This document shows positions 1-62,100 of a stretch of 64,000 bases of DNA, one piece after another. The stretch lies in the NCBI RefSeq assembly GCF_010015445.1, contig NC_053126.1:5668249-5732248 (forward strand). Direction: 5' to 3'. Numbering within the stretch: position 1 is the first letter of the stretch; each line of letters opens with the position of its first letter. Origin of the DNA: Perca fluviatilis (lineage: Eukaryota; Chordata; Actinopteri; Perciformes; Percidae). The notes under the pieces are model-generated. The model had not been told where the DNA came from. It searched no databases and was given only the letters and a program-made list of their open reading frames with translations. The position numbers and the translations under genes are program-made.

Positions 1-47309
<47,309 letters not shown>

Positions 47310-47445
47310 TATCCACAGAGGGGAAAGTTGTGAAAAGAAATAGTCCGTTCGGATAGGCCCCCTATTCCGAAAAAGCCAATTCTGGCTATAATAATGCCTT
47401 TAGTTTTCCAGGCGATTCGGGCTCCTTTTCAGCCATGCTGCTGAC
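47310..47445 (-). other. tnrc18: tnrc18 5'UTR part of the start-codon exon
   Basis: A plausible acceptor TTGTATTTTATAG ends at 47446, leaving 136 bp of 5'UTR before the ATG. It includes a short upstream ORF. Confidence 0.65.
47386..47436 (-). CDS. Upstream ORF, 16 codons, in tnrc18 5'UTR
   Basis: ATG at 47434-47436 reads MAEKEPESPGKLKALL then TAG at 47386-47388, closing 76 bases before the tnrc18 ATG. It exists in the mRNA only if the acceptor at 47446 is used. Whether it is translated is unknown. Confidence 0.45.
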   Translation of the reverse strand: MAEKEPESPGKLKALL

Positions 47446-49136
47446 CTATAAAATACAACAAGAAAACATTCGCTTGATATATAATCTGTGGGCACACTGA
47501 ACAAACTGTTGAGAATTGAGAGTTTTAGGATTTATCCTCTTTCCAGCGAACAGGCGGTCCATATGTGCAATGACGCAGTTTGGAAAACCACTTCAAAAAC
47601 TAAACGTTGATTAAGCTGGTCGACAGTAGGCTGTGACCGCATGAGTTGCTCCTGGTGGATCTCAGCTGCAGGTCTTAATGCAGATTTAACTTATATCGAC
47701 AATATTATGATCTATTTGAGCGGACTAGCAGCACTCCGCCCCCACTACACAGCGAGCAGGCAGCCGCTCCGGGGCTCCGCTTCCCAGGGAAACACAACCA
47801 GGAGAGGGGCGGCCAGCTGCTCTGCCCCGGCCATGAAAACACTCAAGCGATTATGCGATGGAAACGCATACGGTCAAATTTTAACAACCTATTCAACCTT
47901 TTCCGATTACCCAGCTGTTTCCTAAACCGTAAACCAGCAATGTAGGCTATGGGCCGAGTCGCCCTGTAAACCAATAGGCTAGCCTACACCATAAATACTG
48001 GAGGCGCATCAAATATAAATTTCAAACGGGTTAAAAATAAATAGGGTTGCAAAAGCCTGCATCATTAATCAGCAGGGTTAGTGGTGTTTTGTTGCCCGGA
48101 GATGCGAATTTAGTCCGGGCTACTTCGCATTTGGACATGGGTGCTGCCCGACGAAAGACCTCAAAACCCAACCCGTAAACACTTCAGTCCCGCTGTTTGA
48201 AAAAACTAAAACCTCATTTTATATCCACCTTATCGACGCGGTTGACCTCCCGGACCTTAGTTTAAAATAGTATTAAGATATACTACTGTGATTTAAATGA
48301 TAAATCCACGGATATTCCGTTTAATCAGCATCGACCTGAGCAATGCGTCTTCAATCTGTTAAAACGTCGATTTTAATCATTTTTGCAAAACAGATGATAG
48401 GCCTACAACACAATTTTCGCAGACATATGTGGGCTATGTGTGATATAAAAAACACAAAAATATAATAAAGTTAGGCTACTTTAAGGAGAACAACAACCAC
48501 CAACTGCGACTTTATCCGAAGGCAACAAGGAGATAAAAAAATGTGTCTTGTGAAAAAAATTTTTTTTATAGGCTTTAGCCTACTGCTCGAAAATAAACAC
48601 TAGTCAAACACTGTGAGTTGTGTGAATTTAAGTGGAAAACAAGGCGAAAGTCGAGTTAACCTTCAAAGGCTGCAAGCAAACATTACAGCAACGACTCGTG
48701 ATATCCAGGCGGGCGGGATCTGAAGAATGGCTCGTTCAGAAATCACAATAAACCTTTTTTCCTTGAGAGAAATACACCAACAACCACAAACGTTGCCTCT
48801 AAGCCCTCTGGAAGACACACGGGAGTTAGTTTGTATCCTTGTCCTTGTTATCCATGCGGCACGTCTGCCGTACGGAGGAGCACGGCATTTCAGCCACGTT
48901 TCAAACTTTTCACGGTTCCATTAACGAAACAAAACTTTCTTGGCGGAAACGTCTAGAAAGTGGGATTTTCACACCGACAACAGTTTCTTAAAATCCAAAA
49001 TGTCGTATGCAAAAACCTCCGCGCCCTTTTTTACTCGCATTTACAGCCCAAATTAGGTTTTAAAACACCGAGTACTCGGACACTTTAGCTGGAAAAAGAA
49101 AAAACAAACAAGGAAAAAAGCATGCCGACCGCTTAC
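47446..49136 (-). other. tnrc18 5'UTR intron, no other feature seen
   Basis: 1.7 kb between the proposed non-coding exon and the start-codon exon. No repeat or gene recognised. Confidence 0.5.
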
Positions 49137-49300
49137 TTGTATGTGGAAAATTTTGGGGGGAAAGGAGCTAAAAATGCAAATGTTTCTCAAAATCCGTCCA
49201 GGTTGCTGGGAGAACTGGAGTAGTCCATAACAGGCTCGTCCGAAGGTAAACTGGGGAGGGGGGGGGGAGAGCCCCTGACGCGTCCGTAAACTCCTCAGCA
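49137..49300 (-). other. tnrc18: Proposed tnrc18 non-coding first exon
   Basis: A strong donor (CATACAA then GTAAGC) lies at 49135-49136, and the sequence upstream on the minus strand is GC-rich. The start at about 49300 is an estimate from the promoter elements; the exact transcription start is not visible. Confidence 0.5.
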
Positions 49301-49321
49301 ATGAAACACAGCATTGTTTTT

Positions 49322-49400
49322 GCAAGCCCCGCCCATCTCCCTCGCCACCACCCAACCCCAGACCAGCCCAGTACGTTTTACACAGCTACGGCCTGATTGG
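49322..49400 (-). promoter_or_regulatory. Proposed tnrc18 core promoter (GC box and CCAAT)
   Basis: GC box GGGCGGGGC at 49326-49334 and CCAAT at 49396-49400, both read on the minus strand, no TATA box. Spacing fits a TATA-less promoter starting near 49.3 kb. Confidence 0.5.
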
Positions 49401-50649
49401 TTGCACAAGATGCCAATCAAAGTCCCCACTGTTAAAAAAAAACAAAAAAAAAAAACATCCTGGCCTCTCGCCAGCACTATAAAACCAATTATGGAGCAAA
49501 GAGGTTGAGCCGTTTCAAGGTCCCCTCTCCCTTCAGTGATCAAAAACAAGCAGTGGGTTACTTTTTCTTCAGTGGTGGTGGTGGGGGCCAGTTTTAAGGC
49601 GACCCACCCCCCTCCACCCATTTCCACGCTAATTATAATAGACGCTCAAAGATTGGAAAGCGGAAAGTATGGGGGCGTTGTTGGCCTTATAACTATTGCA
49701 CTCGTTTTTAATAAAGTGTGGTCCCTAGTTTAAGCAGTGGATAATTACCTTAGTCAGTAAATTACTTTTCCATTACCCCTGCTCTTCTCCAAAAGAAAAA
49801 TAAATGTGTGTGAATGCAATCATCAAACACAACAAACGATCTCACAAGTAAAGCTCCTTCATTCGGTCTAATTGAATTATTTAATTTAATCCGGGAGACC
49901 ACAATTTTGGCGTTGTTTTCCCATTGGCAAACCCGAGACAACTCATAAAAGGCCATTCATTTTGCAAATATGGCTATGTGGAAAAGGAAAGTGAACGTGT
50001 TATGAGCTAATAACATAGATGAGACACAAACATTAGGCCTGTTGTGGCACGTCCGAGACTCCCATGAAGGCTGAAAAAAAAGTCCATACAATAACAATAA
50101 TTTAAAAAAGAAATGCACCAAAAAACGACAAAGTTCGTTACGCACAAATGGAGACTATGGACTAGGAGAGAGGTGGGATGAAGAGGTATTATTCCATCAA
50201 ATGCTATTTTATGTATTGATTAGTGTTGGTCCACATGTCGCCTTCGTGGCCACTATATTTGTGATAACCCACACCATTTCTCACCCAGGAATAATGTCCG
50301 GCTTTGGATACGCAAATGCGCATAACAGGCCATAGCTGAAGCAACGCTTGATGTCTCCTTGTGTATAACCGGTGTATAGTCGAGTCTTAGCGGGGATTTG
50401 CATTAGAAGAGGAGAAAAAGTGGTGTACTCATTAAGTGCTATGCTAGAATTCAGACCTTTGGTGTGAAGTCGGGCTCTAAAAAAATGACCTATCCATCCC
50501 CCCCCCCTCCTCCTTCACAGTCATACTCTCGCGGGGATTTTTTTTTCTTCCATCATCAATACATTTCCTTTGAGGTAAACCGCTCCGCGTTACATAGTTG
50601 CAAAAAATGTTGATTTAAAAAATCTGAGGCGGTTTCAAGCTGCCCATAT

Positions 50650-51250
50650 CACACCCCCCCCCCCACACACACACACACACACACTTCTCCAGCCCCTCCT
50701 CCTCGCAGTGTGCCGGTTTCAAGGCGACCCTCCGGTAGGGGGAAAGGCAGCGCTACAGCAGACACTAAACCACCGAGGGAGAGGAGAGAAAGAGGTCAGC
50801 GGAGGCGCATCGGAACACCAGCTTACGGGCTCATGCTAACGGCGGCGGCGGATCAACGAGCCCGCTGTTGTGGGCCTAGTTGTCCGGTGTCCCAGTGAAC
50901 TGAACTCGCGACGCCTTCGGTGCATGGTCACACCTCGCTCTGTGCTTTTTTTTTTGCCTTGTTTTGCTCTGTCGCAAAACGACCGTAGCCTACCACCGAG
51001 CTGAGCACTGGAAGAGGCCGCTCAGCGACAGGCCGGACCCGTCTTGCTTCGCAGCGCCTATAGCCTGTCCCCCCCCCCCGCCCCCCCTGACGGGACCCGG
51101 AGAGGGAATTACCAGGCAGAGATCAGAGTGATGTCCCCGTACCGGGCTGTCCGAGGGGACCGAGCCAGCCTTTGTTCTCCAAATCGCTCCGACTGGGAAC
51201 GCAGACAATGGCTTTAGATTAGGGCCCTATTGTTGCTGTCTTTTCAGCCC
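50650..51250. other. GC-rich block upstream of tnrc18
   Basis: CpG-containing, GC-rich stretch with C runs at about 50655 and 51070 and a CA tract at about 50667-50683. No convincing ORF. Could be an alternative tnrc18 promoter or a CpG island; not resolved. Confidence 0.4.
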
Positions 51251-52588
51251 CGCGAGCATGGAGGCAGGTTTCATCATCTCCTTGTTGTTTTTCTTGTCAA
51301 ATGCCGCGGCGTTCGTGGGGGGGGGGGGGTTATCTCCACTTCGAGGTGGGTTTGGCTGCTGTATGGGCTGTAAAGCGTCGTGGTGGTAGCCTATTCATAC
51401 ATATTTTTTTAATCAAACAGCTTATGTTATGTTTCCTTCAGATAAAAAAAAAAGGAGCACACTAGGCTATGTTTCCTGTCCACATTTTTACGCACGGGTT
51501 TAATTCAACAGTATTCAACAATAACTCCAATTTAAAGATATAGCCTACTCTTAATTTATCTTAATTAACTGCAGGCTGATATCTTTTATGACACTGTGAC
51601 CGCCCTAAATTATTATAGCCTGGCATGGTGCTGACATTTAGTACATTAATTAGCGAGAAAATCCAATAAAAAAAAAAGATGTAGGCCTATTCATGATTCT
51701 TTATTGCCCTCTCCACCTACAGTAGAACAATATGTGGTTTATGTGCAGCTTCTTCTCATTATAACATATCTTTATTTCTAGGTTAGGCTTATCCCAGGGA
51801 TGCATTGCTGCAGGAGCAGATGGGACCATTTGGGTAGATTATGTCTTTTTATAGCCTATACACCAACTGGGTTCTTTGAGGATGGTCCAGATTAAAACTT
51901 CAATATTGTCCTTTATGTGGGACTGCACTGGGAAAGTACTGAACACCATGATTTATAGCCTGAAACGCTGCTGAGTCAATATAATACCACAACCGAGTTT
52001 TTCATTCCAGTAACGTGCTATTTTGCTGACCAAAGATTACAGAACGACATTTGTTATCCCTTATCCCTTGTTTTAGGCTTATTGTGTTTTTCTTTCTTCC
52101 CTTTTGTTGTTTGACTCTTATCTTTACCTGAGCACCATCTCTCACATCCACCTCCAGCCGTGTGGCTGTCCAAAGACCATTGTTGGGGTTTGGGTTAATT
52201 CTGTCATGTCATTTGAAGGATCAGGTAAATTATTTTATTTTATCTGATTTTCCTCCAGGCGTGTGGCTGCATTAACCCACAGGGGACGCAGCACGGAGAC
52301 AGCATTGATTAATTCAGCTGAGGGGGGGTTCAGTCCTCTCTGGAAAAGAAATACATAAATAAATGAACACAGAAGGATGTCCCCCCCTGCATAAGCATCC
52401 ACCTTTCAACGACAGCACTTCAGTAAGCTAATCTAAGTTGGACTGGACTGGAGGCGCTAATAAAGTCTTTATTTATGATCAATTCTAAATTAAACATATT
52501 TCATTTTCAACATTCTGTAAATGGAAGAAAATAAGAAGGAATAAATAAACAACAGTTCATATATTTTGATGGGACCCCTCCTAATCCG

Positions 52589-52642
<54 letters not shown>

Positions 52643-54603
52643 GAGCGCCTGCATGTCCAAAGTGCTAAATCATTCATCATGCCTTGTCTCGTGCTCTACA
52701 CAAGTACTGTATTGTTATTGAAGCGACTGCAGCTGCACTGCAGCAACACAAATCCGCTATATGATGGGGAGAAGGCTAATTGCAGTGTCATGTTTTCTGA
52801 TGGAATGAAACAAACACACAGAGACGGGATGTATGCAATATATATGCCGATGAGAGAGTCTGAGATGACTGACATCACTACACACGACCCCCACTTGAAG
52901 ATCACACATACAGCTCTCAGGGGGCACCTGCCAATCATCAGACAGGGCCCTGCAGGGTTTGCAAAGCCCTTGGGGTGTGTGTGTGAGTGTGTGTGTGTGT
53001 GTTTGTGTTTTGAGGAGCTCTCTGCTTCTCTGCTGGAGGACAAACAACTGGCCACATGCACACAGCCCCACACACAACTAACTCAATGTGTTGAGGTAGT
53101 CAGATGACATGGATGCCCAAAGAAATATACACGCTATTGGCTCTCACATGATTATCTGTCGCCACAAATATGATTTTCATGATTTTGTAATTGGATGTTC
53201 AATAAAGTGTGCCGTATTTTAGATGATGCGAAAAGAGGTGTGCAAAAATAGGGAGACGCATGGTCATGTGTGTACTTACCCATAACGTGTAGCAGTTTAG
53301 CAGGACTGAGCTACCCACAGTCGACACGTGCAGCACTACAAATAGAACACGTACAAATTAAAAAGCCAAGTTCAAGACCTGTATTTAGAATGCACAACAT
53401 CTACCATGTTTGTGCAAATTGCTGTGTGCTGTCCAACAAGTCATTAAAACACAGCCAAGAGTCTGCAGTTTGAATTCTGTTTGAATCAAATCAAAATAAA
53501 CGCCTTTCTGGAAAATGGTACCAAGACAAGGACACGCATGGAAGTCACAGCAATGTGATTCCCATCTGCCACTGCTTCAAACCAAGCTTGGGGGTGGGGT
53601 AAGGGAGGTTGTGGGGGGTTGTCAAGTGTGCATGCAGGGTGCTTGAGCAAGCCTGCATTGCATAGGGGTTGTGTATTTTTGGAGCCTGTTCCTGTGCCTG
53701 CAGTTGTGCGGTCAGAGCTCTGAGAAATCGTGGGGTTTTTTTCTCGACAAAAAACACCCATCGTTCGCCACAACTGTAAGGAAACATTGATGCAACGCAC
53801 AAATATCCTGCTGAGTAAATGTACATTGGTGATGCGTCAGGGCCGCCGAAAGCTCAAGAAAAAACAAAACAGAAAATGCCTGCGAGAGCCTCGACACATC
53901 TTTTCAACCCTGACGCTGTATTTCTCTCTCTTGTCTCTTGTGTCTGCTCCAATTACAAATCCTTTATTCCTATTCAGGATTGTGGAAGGAGGGAACAGGA
54001 TATACAGTATTTGATGTGACTGAGGTATGAAAAACACAGAGAGAAAACAACTGATTAAAAATGAGCCAAGTTGACCAGTTTTTAGAGCCTGCTGTTAGTC
54101 AGCAGCTCACTGACAGAAACACTTCACATCTGCTGTCAGTCAATCAAACTTCACCAGAACAGTGCAGAGGGGGCTGCGTTACCTTCAGCGGTCATGTCAC
54201 CCTCGGTAAAATGCAAACCACTCTGAGGCACACAAAAACAGGGGCTACTGTATTTGAATACGATCAATTATTCTCTGCTGGCCTCCTTCTGTCAGCAGTA
54301 GTAGCCTTCTAGTTTGCCTTTCACCCAGTTTTTGTGCCAGACAGGCTCATGCAGCCCAGCGCCCCCATCTGTTGGAGGAGGATGAGAACTGCATGCGTGG
54401 TGGATCAGTGACCCGACCAATGGAGCTACTGTAAAGCTGCACAGCTGTAGTAAATGGAGGAACGCAGCAAGCCTCGTTTTCTGACAAATTGAGCCCCCTG
54501 TATGTCGTCTCTGGAGTGCCTTATTCACACACAGCTGCAGTGCTGACACCTGTGCAGGCAACACACAATAACCTCAACAAGCACAGAAAAATGGAGTATG
54601 GTT

Positions 54604-54638
<35 letters not shown>

Positions 54639-57600
54639 AGCAAAGCACTGCTTCCCTGCCAGTGAGTGTTTTGCTGGCGTGGCAATAAAAGGATATCAGA
54701 GGGAAGCAGTCTCAGCAGAATCCCATGCGGGTGGGCTGCAGCGAGATGGAATACATTTCCAATGCCAAGCCCACTTGATCTTCAATGTGTATATGTGTAT
54801 GAGCATGCAGCAGGCAGTCTGTATGCACCCTGACTTAATGCATGCATATATCAGCGCAAACACTTTCTATGGGCACGTGCACAGGCCATCCATGTTCCCT
54901 CAAGCAGCCCTCCAGGCCTCATATATCCTCAGGTGCCTCCAGCAGCCCAGAAGACTGTATGGAAGTGGGACAGCCTGACTAATGTGGCTATAGTGCTGGA
55001 CCCTGTTGTGTCATACACAGAAACAGGATATATGTATATATATATATGATGCATAGAACATGAGGGTGGGGCCGCACCATCCACCATCCACCATCCATCT
55101 TATCCTCCTTTCCTCTCTGCAATATGCAAATCCATTTTTAGATGTGGACAGGAAATGTGCCCATGTCAGCAGTGGGTTCTAGGAAAGCTGGTTTAATACA
55201 TATACATATACAAGCTCAATTACTTTTATGGTACACTCTATCTTTCATCCACCCTATTTTTGTTTTTTTTTACTGCTGTATTGAACACACACTCTGTCTC
55301 TCGCACTCCACCATTATCATATTCAGTGCCATTCTCTGCATTAACAGCAGCCCAATAATACCTCACCTCCCATTAAATCATATCAAATGTAACTTAATTA
55401 TTAAAGATGGATATTCGCACCCATTACATAAACCAGCTGAAAAACAAAACATGGGTTTAGATCTAGCTCTGTGCATAAGCTTCAATATGAGTTACAGTGT
55501 GTTGGATCATGCAGCAACATACAGCACAGTCACACCTCACTTTTTCGGATACAAATAAAAATGGACCTTCGCTGCCATCTGCTGTCTACACTGTGCAACT
55601 GCTGTAAATTCACAATCAGGTTACGATTACAGGGGAGAGTCTGAACAAAAGTCAATAATTTGGTAAATGTTCTCTAATGTGGCTATAAAGAGCCTAAGTC
55701 ACATAAAATAATGGAAAGTGGAGATACATTGCTGTCAAAGTCTCTGTGATCCTTAAGTGAGCAAACACATTTTCTAGTTTGCCAACATCCTTAGGTACTC
55801 ATCCTCGTAGAATTTATGGCTAATAACCAAACTCATGATCCCAAGAAGGAGAGCATGATCGCAAATGATGTAACGACGAGATGCCTGAGGACAGAGAAAA
55901 AAAAGCCTTGTGTGACTATAAGTGACACATCATGCGGGGCGTGATCTTTGAGACTGCCCTGACCTTTGACCTTTTAATTCACAAATCCACATCCGGTCAG
56001 CTGAGCCAGGTAACACTGCTCCAATAAGGTCAGCATGAATCCAGAAGCATAGAATACAGCGGTACTGATACAATATCAATAACAAGAATCAAATAGACCT
56101 AGTGATGGAATGTGTGCGCAAACAGCATGAGCACTGTCCTTTTAAAGTTTCTGCTGCCTGTATTTTATATGTTCACATCATATTTAATGAAATGACTAAA
56201 TGAGATGTTCATAAAATGTGCTATTGTACATGTAAATGAGAAAAGCTGTATTCATTCTCTGTAGCACTACTGGGTGATAACGACAGTGCATTGATGACAA
56301 TAATTAACTGTTCTAATGGGATTGAGCCACACACACAGTGTAGATATTATATTGTGAGATACTAATCATGGTGTTTTAATAGTCATGAATGTGGCATCGT
56401 CACACCCAAGGAATAAAAAACAGATCCTGGTCAGTCGAAAGCCATTTGTCCATCAGTAAACATTTGCATCTTGCTACACATTTCTGAAAAGCCTACAACA
56501 TTTGAGCTCATATCATCCAGGAGTTGGATACTGCTGCCATTCGTAAGAATAGTTGAATTAGTTTCTAAATAGAGGATGTTTAAAGTTGTCCCAAGTTTGG
56601 CAAGAACACCTTTAAGTTATGACTTCTTACAAACTGAACTCAACTTAAAACTGGAGGTTATGTCATGTCCGTTTCTGGTAAAAATCCAACATCCCTGTAA
56701 CAGGACTCGAGAGACAAGCGCTGCAGGCTCAAATGTCTTGTTTACTGCAGGTTTGTGAAATAAACCCAGATTATTGCCTGAATAGGGTCTACATTGGTTT
56801 AGAAAATGTATGCTCTCTTGATTCTAGTTCCATTGTGAGAAATATCTCAGATACTGGGTTCACACTTGTAAGATTACATTTTTTAGCACTCTGCAGCAAC
56901 TAATGGGCTGTGAAATTCATGTTTGTATGTCAAGAAAGTAGAGTTGACCACCACTGGCCTGCTGGGAGCTCAGATCCCAAAGAGTTTACATCCGAGTGGG
57001 CTGGGTACTGAATTCAATACTTTGATGCACCAACTGAATGGTCTCTGAAAGTATTGAAAAACACCTCATTCAGTTCATAATTTAAAGACCCAAGGAGTAA
57101 ATCTCATAGTCAGTGAGCCAATAAGCATGCTTCTACAAGAGCTAATAATGCTGGTGATTGGCTGTATAGCTACATCAAGGTAGTAAAGCCTCTAGGGCTC
57201 ATAGGAGCAGATAAAACAAAGTGCCAGAATGTGTAATTTGTTTGATAAAATTAGTATTGAAAAAGTAGTTTAAGGAAAGGTATTTAAGTCACAGTACTAT
57301 TTCTTTGTATAGAAATCTTGAGTTCAGATTTCCTCTGGTCTTAAGATATGAAATCAGAGGCTTACATATGAAGACCAAATCATCCAGGTTTCAATGCAAA
57401 AGCTCCAGAGTGTAAATAAAACTGCAGAAATGCCAATTCAAATCCTAGGATTTAAACTGAATATATACATATGCATGTATCTGAAGGAAACCCATTGTCC
57501 TACATAAACCATGTTATCTACATTCTGGCTAGTGTTTTTGGCAAAGAGTGTTGTCAGTTTTTTTTTTTTTTAACTGTTAACAGTGTTAAATGGCATTCAA

Positions 57601-57640
57601 ATACATATAAACTCAAAATTCAAGACAGAGGCAGACGTCA
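51251..57640. other. Intergenic region between actb and tnrc18
   Basis: About 6.4 kb with no supported gene. It contains CA tracts at about 52593-52639 and 54605-54638 and a TG tract near 52976-53002. Open frames of up to 142 codons have no recognisable domain or composition of real protein. Confidence 0.65.
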
Positions 57641-57659
57641 TGTCGGAACACATGTGCAC

Positions 57660-57665
57660 TTTATT
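57660..57665 (-). terminator. actb poly(A) signal AATAAA
   Basis: Canonical AATAAA on the minus strand, in the context CCCAATAAAGTGCACATG. Cleavage expected about 15-20 bases downstream, near 57640. Confidence 0.88.
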
Positions 57666-57950
57666 GGGATTGTTTAGTCAGTGTACAGGTTGGCCCCACC
57701 GGTCTGGCACCCCATGTTACCCCATCACTTTGAGACCCCTTGCCCCACCACCCAGGGGATGAAACCTCCAACAGGGGGAAGAAGAGGTCACGATTGGGTT
57801 TTGCATAACAAAAACAAAAAAATTAAACAGGACCAAGATATTTTTAAGGCTGAAAGTACAAAAAACCCAGACATAATTTACATACAAGCGATACTACAAC
57901 CATGTTTAAGTATGCGCCAACCACTGGGCAGCCTTCACAGAGGCGAATAC

Positions 57951-58019
57951 GTGTCTGAACAATGCAGTTAACATTTGGAATCATGTGTCTGAACAATGCA
58001 GTTAACAAACATTTGGAAT
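57951..58019 (-). repeat. Tandem duplication in actb 3'UTR
   Basis: GTGTCTGAACAATGCAGTTA with AC and ATTTGGAAT occurs at 57951-57981 and again, with four extra bases, at 57985-58019. Confidence 0.92.
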
Positions 58020-58121
58020 GACTCAAAAGAAAACAAAATGTACATTTTTAGGTCCCCAGATGCAACTGCAAAATGCTGGGGTGCTTTTGTTTTTATAACC
58101 TAGCCAAAACATTACGTTCTC

Positions 58122-58163
58122 CTTCATCGTTCCAGTTTTTTTTAAATCCTGAGTCAAGCGCCA
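58122..58163 (-). promoter_or_regulatory. Conserved actb 3'UTR block
   Basis: On the mRNA strand GCGCTTGACTCAGGATTTAA is followed by an A run and CTGGAACGATGAAGG, a block I recognise as strongly conserved in vertebrate beta-actin 3'UTRs. Confidence 0.75.
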
Positions 58164-58307
58164 AAAATAACTGAAGCCATGCCAATGAGTTGGTCGTCTA
58201 GGCTCTGCGCCTGAGTGTATGAGAAATGTGGTGTGTGTGGTTGTTTTGCACAGAGCTGAAGTTGTTGGGCGTTGGTTGGGGAGGGGGGGAGAGGAGGAAC
58301 AGTCTGT

Positions 58308-61917
<3,610 letters not shown>

Positions 61918-62005
61918 CTTTGGGTGGGGGGGCTTTTCGCTTTAAGGGAACCGGTTTCAGGCAAATGATATCCCGCACAAGCTGCGTGTGTCGGCGCTCA
62001 GAGTG
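61918..62005 (-). other. actb: actb non-coding exon 1
   Basis: Donor CCAAAGG then GTAAGG at 61916-61917. The 5' end at about 62005 is placed 25-30 bases downstream of the TATA box and is approximate. Confidence 0.8.
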
Positions 62006-62029
62006 AATCCGTTAGCTGTGGGCGCTTGT

Positions 62030-62100
62030 TTTTTATACTGCGTCAGTTGCCCGGCTCGAGCCATAAAAGGTAAACTTTCGGAATAGCGCCTTCTGATTGG
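62030..62100 (-). promoter_or_regulatory. actb core promoter: TATA, CArG and CCAAT
   Basis: On the minus strand: CCAAT at 62096-62100, CCTTTTATGG CArG box at 62061-62070, TATAAAAA at 62030-62037. Order and spacing are the classic beta-actin promoter arrangement, responsive to SRF and NF-Y. Confidence 0.93.

Larger units (their letters stand above)
57641..58307 (-). other. actb: actb 3'UTR
   Basis: About 665 bases. It contains the conserved block at 58122-58163 and a short duplication at 57951-58019. It ends just after the AATAAA at 57660-57665. Confidence 0.85.

Noticed and set aside
49053..49355. Minus-strand 100-codon frame as an alternative tnrc18 N-terminus
   Set aside because: It overlaps the proposed non-coding first exon and shows no similarity to TNRC18; the MDGRDF start in the next exon matches the family.
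52679..53107. Plus-strand 142-codon frame in the intergenic region
   Set aside because: No domain, no splice or promoter signals, and it includes a TG microsatellite; likely chance.
55142..55558. 138-codon plus-strand frame downstream of actb
   Set aside because: Low-complexity hydrophobic reading of AT-rich DNA with no recognisable motif.
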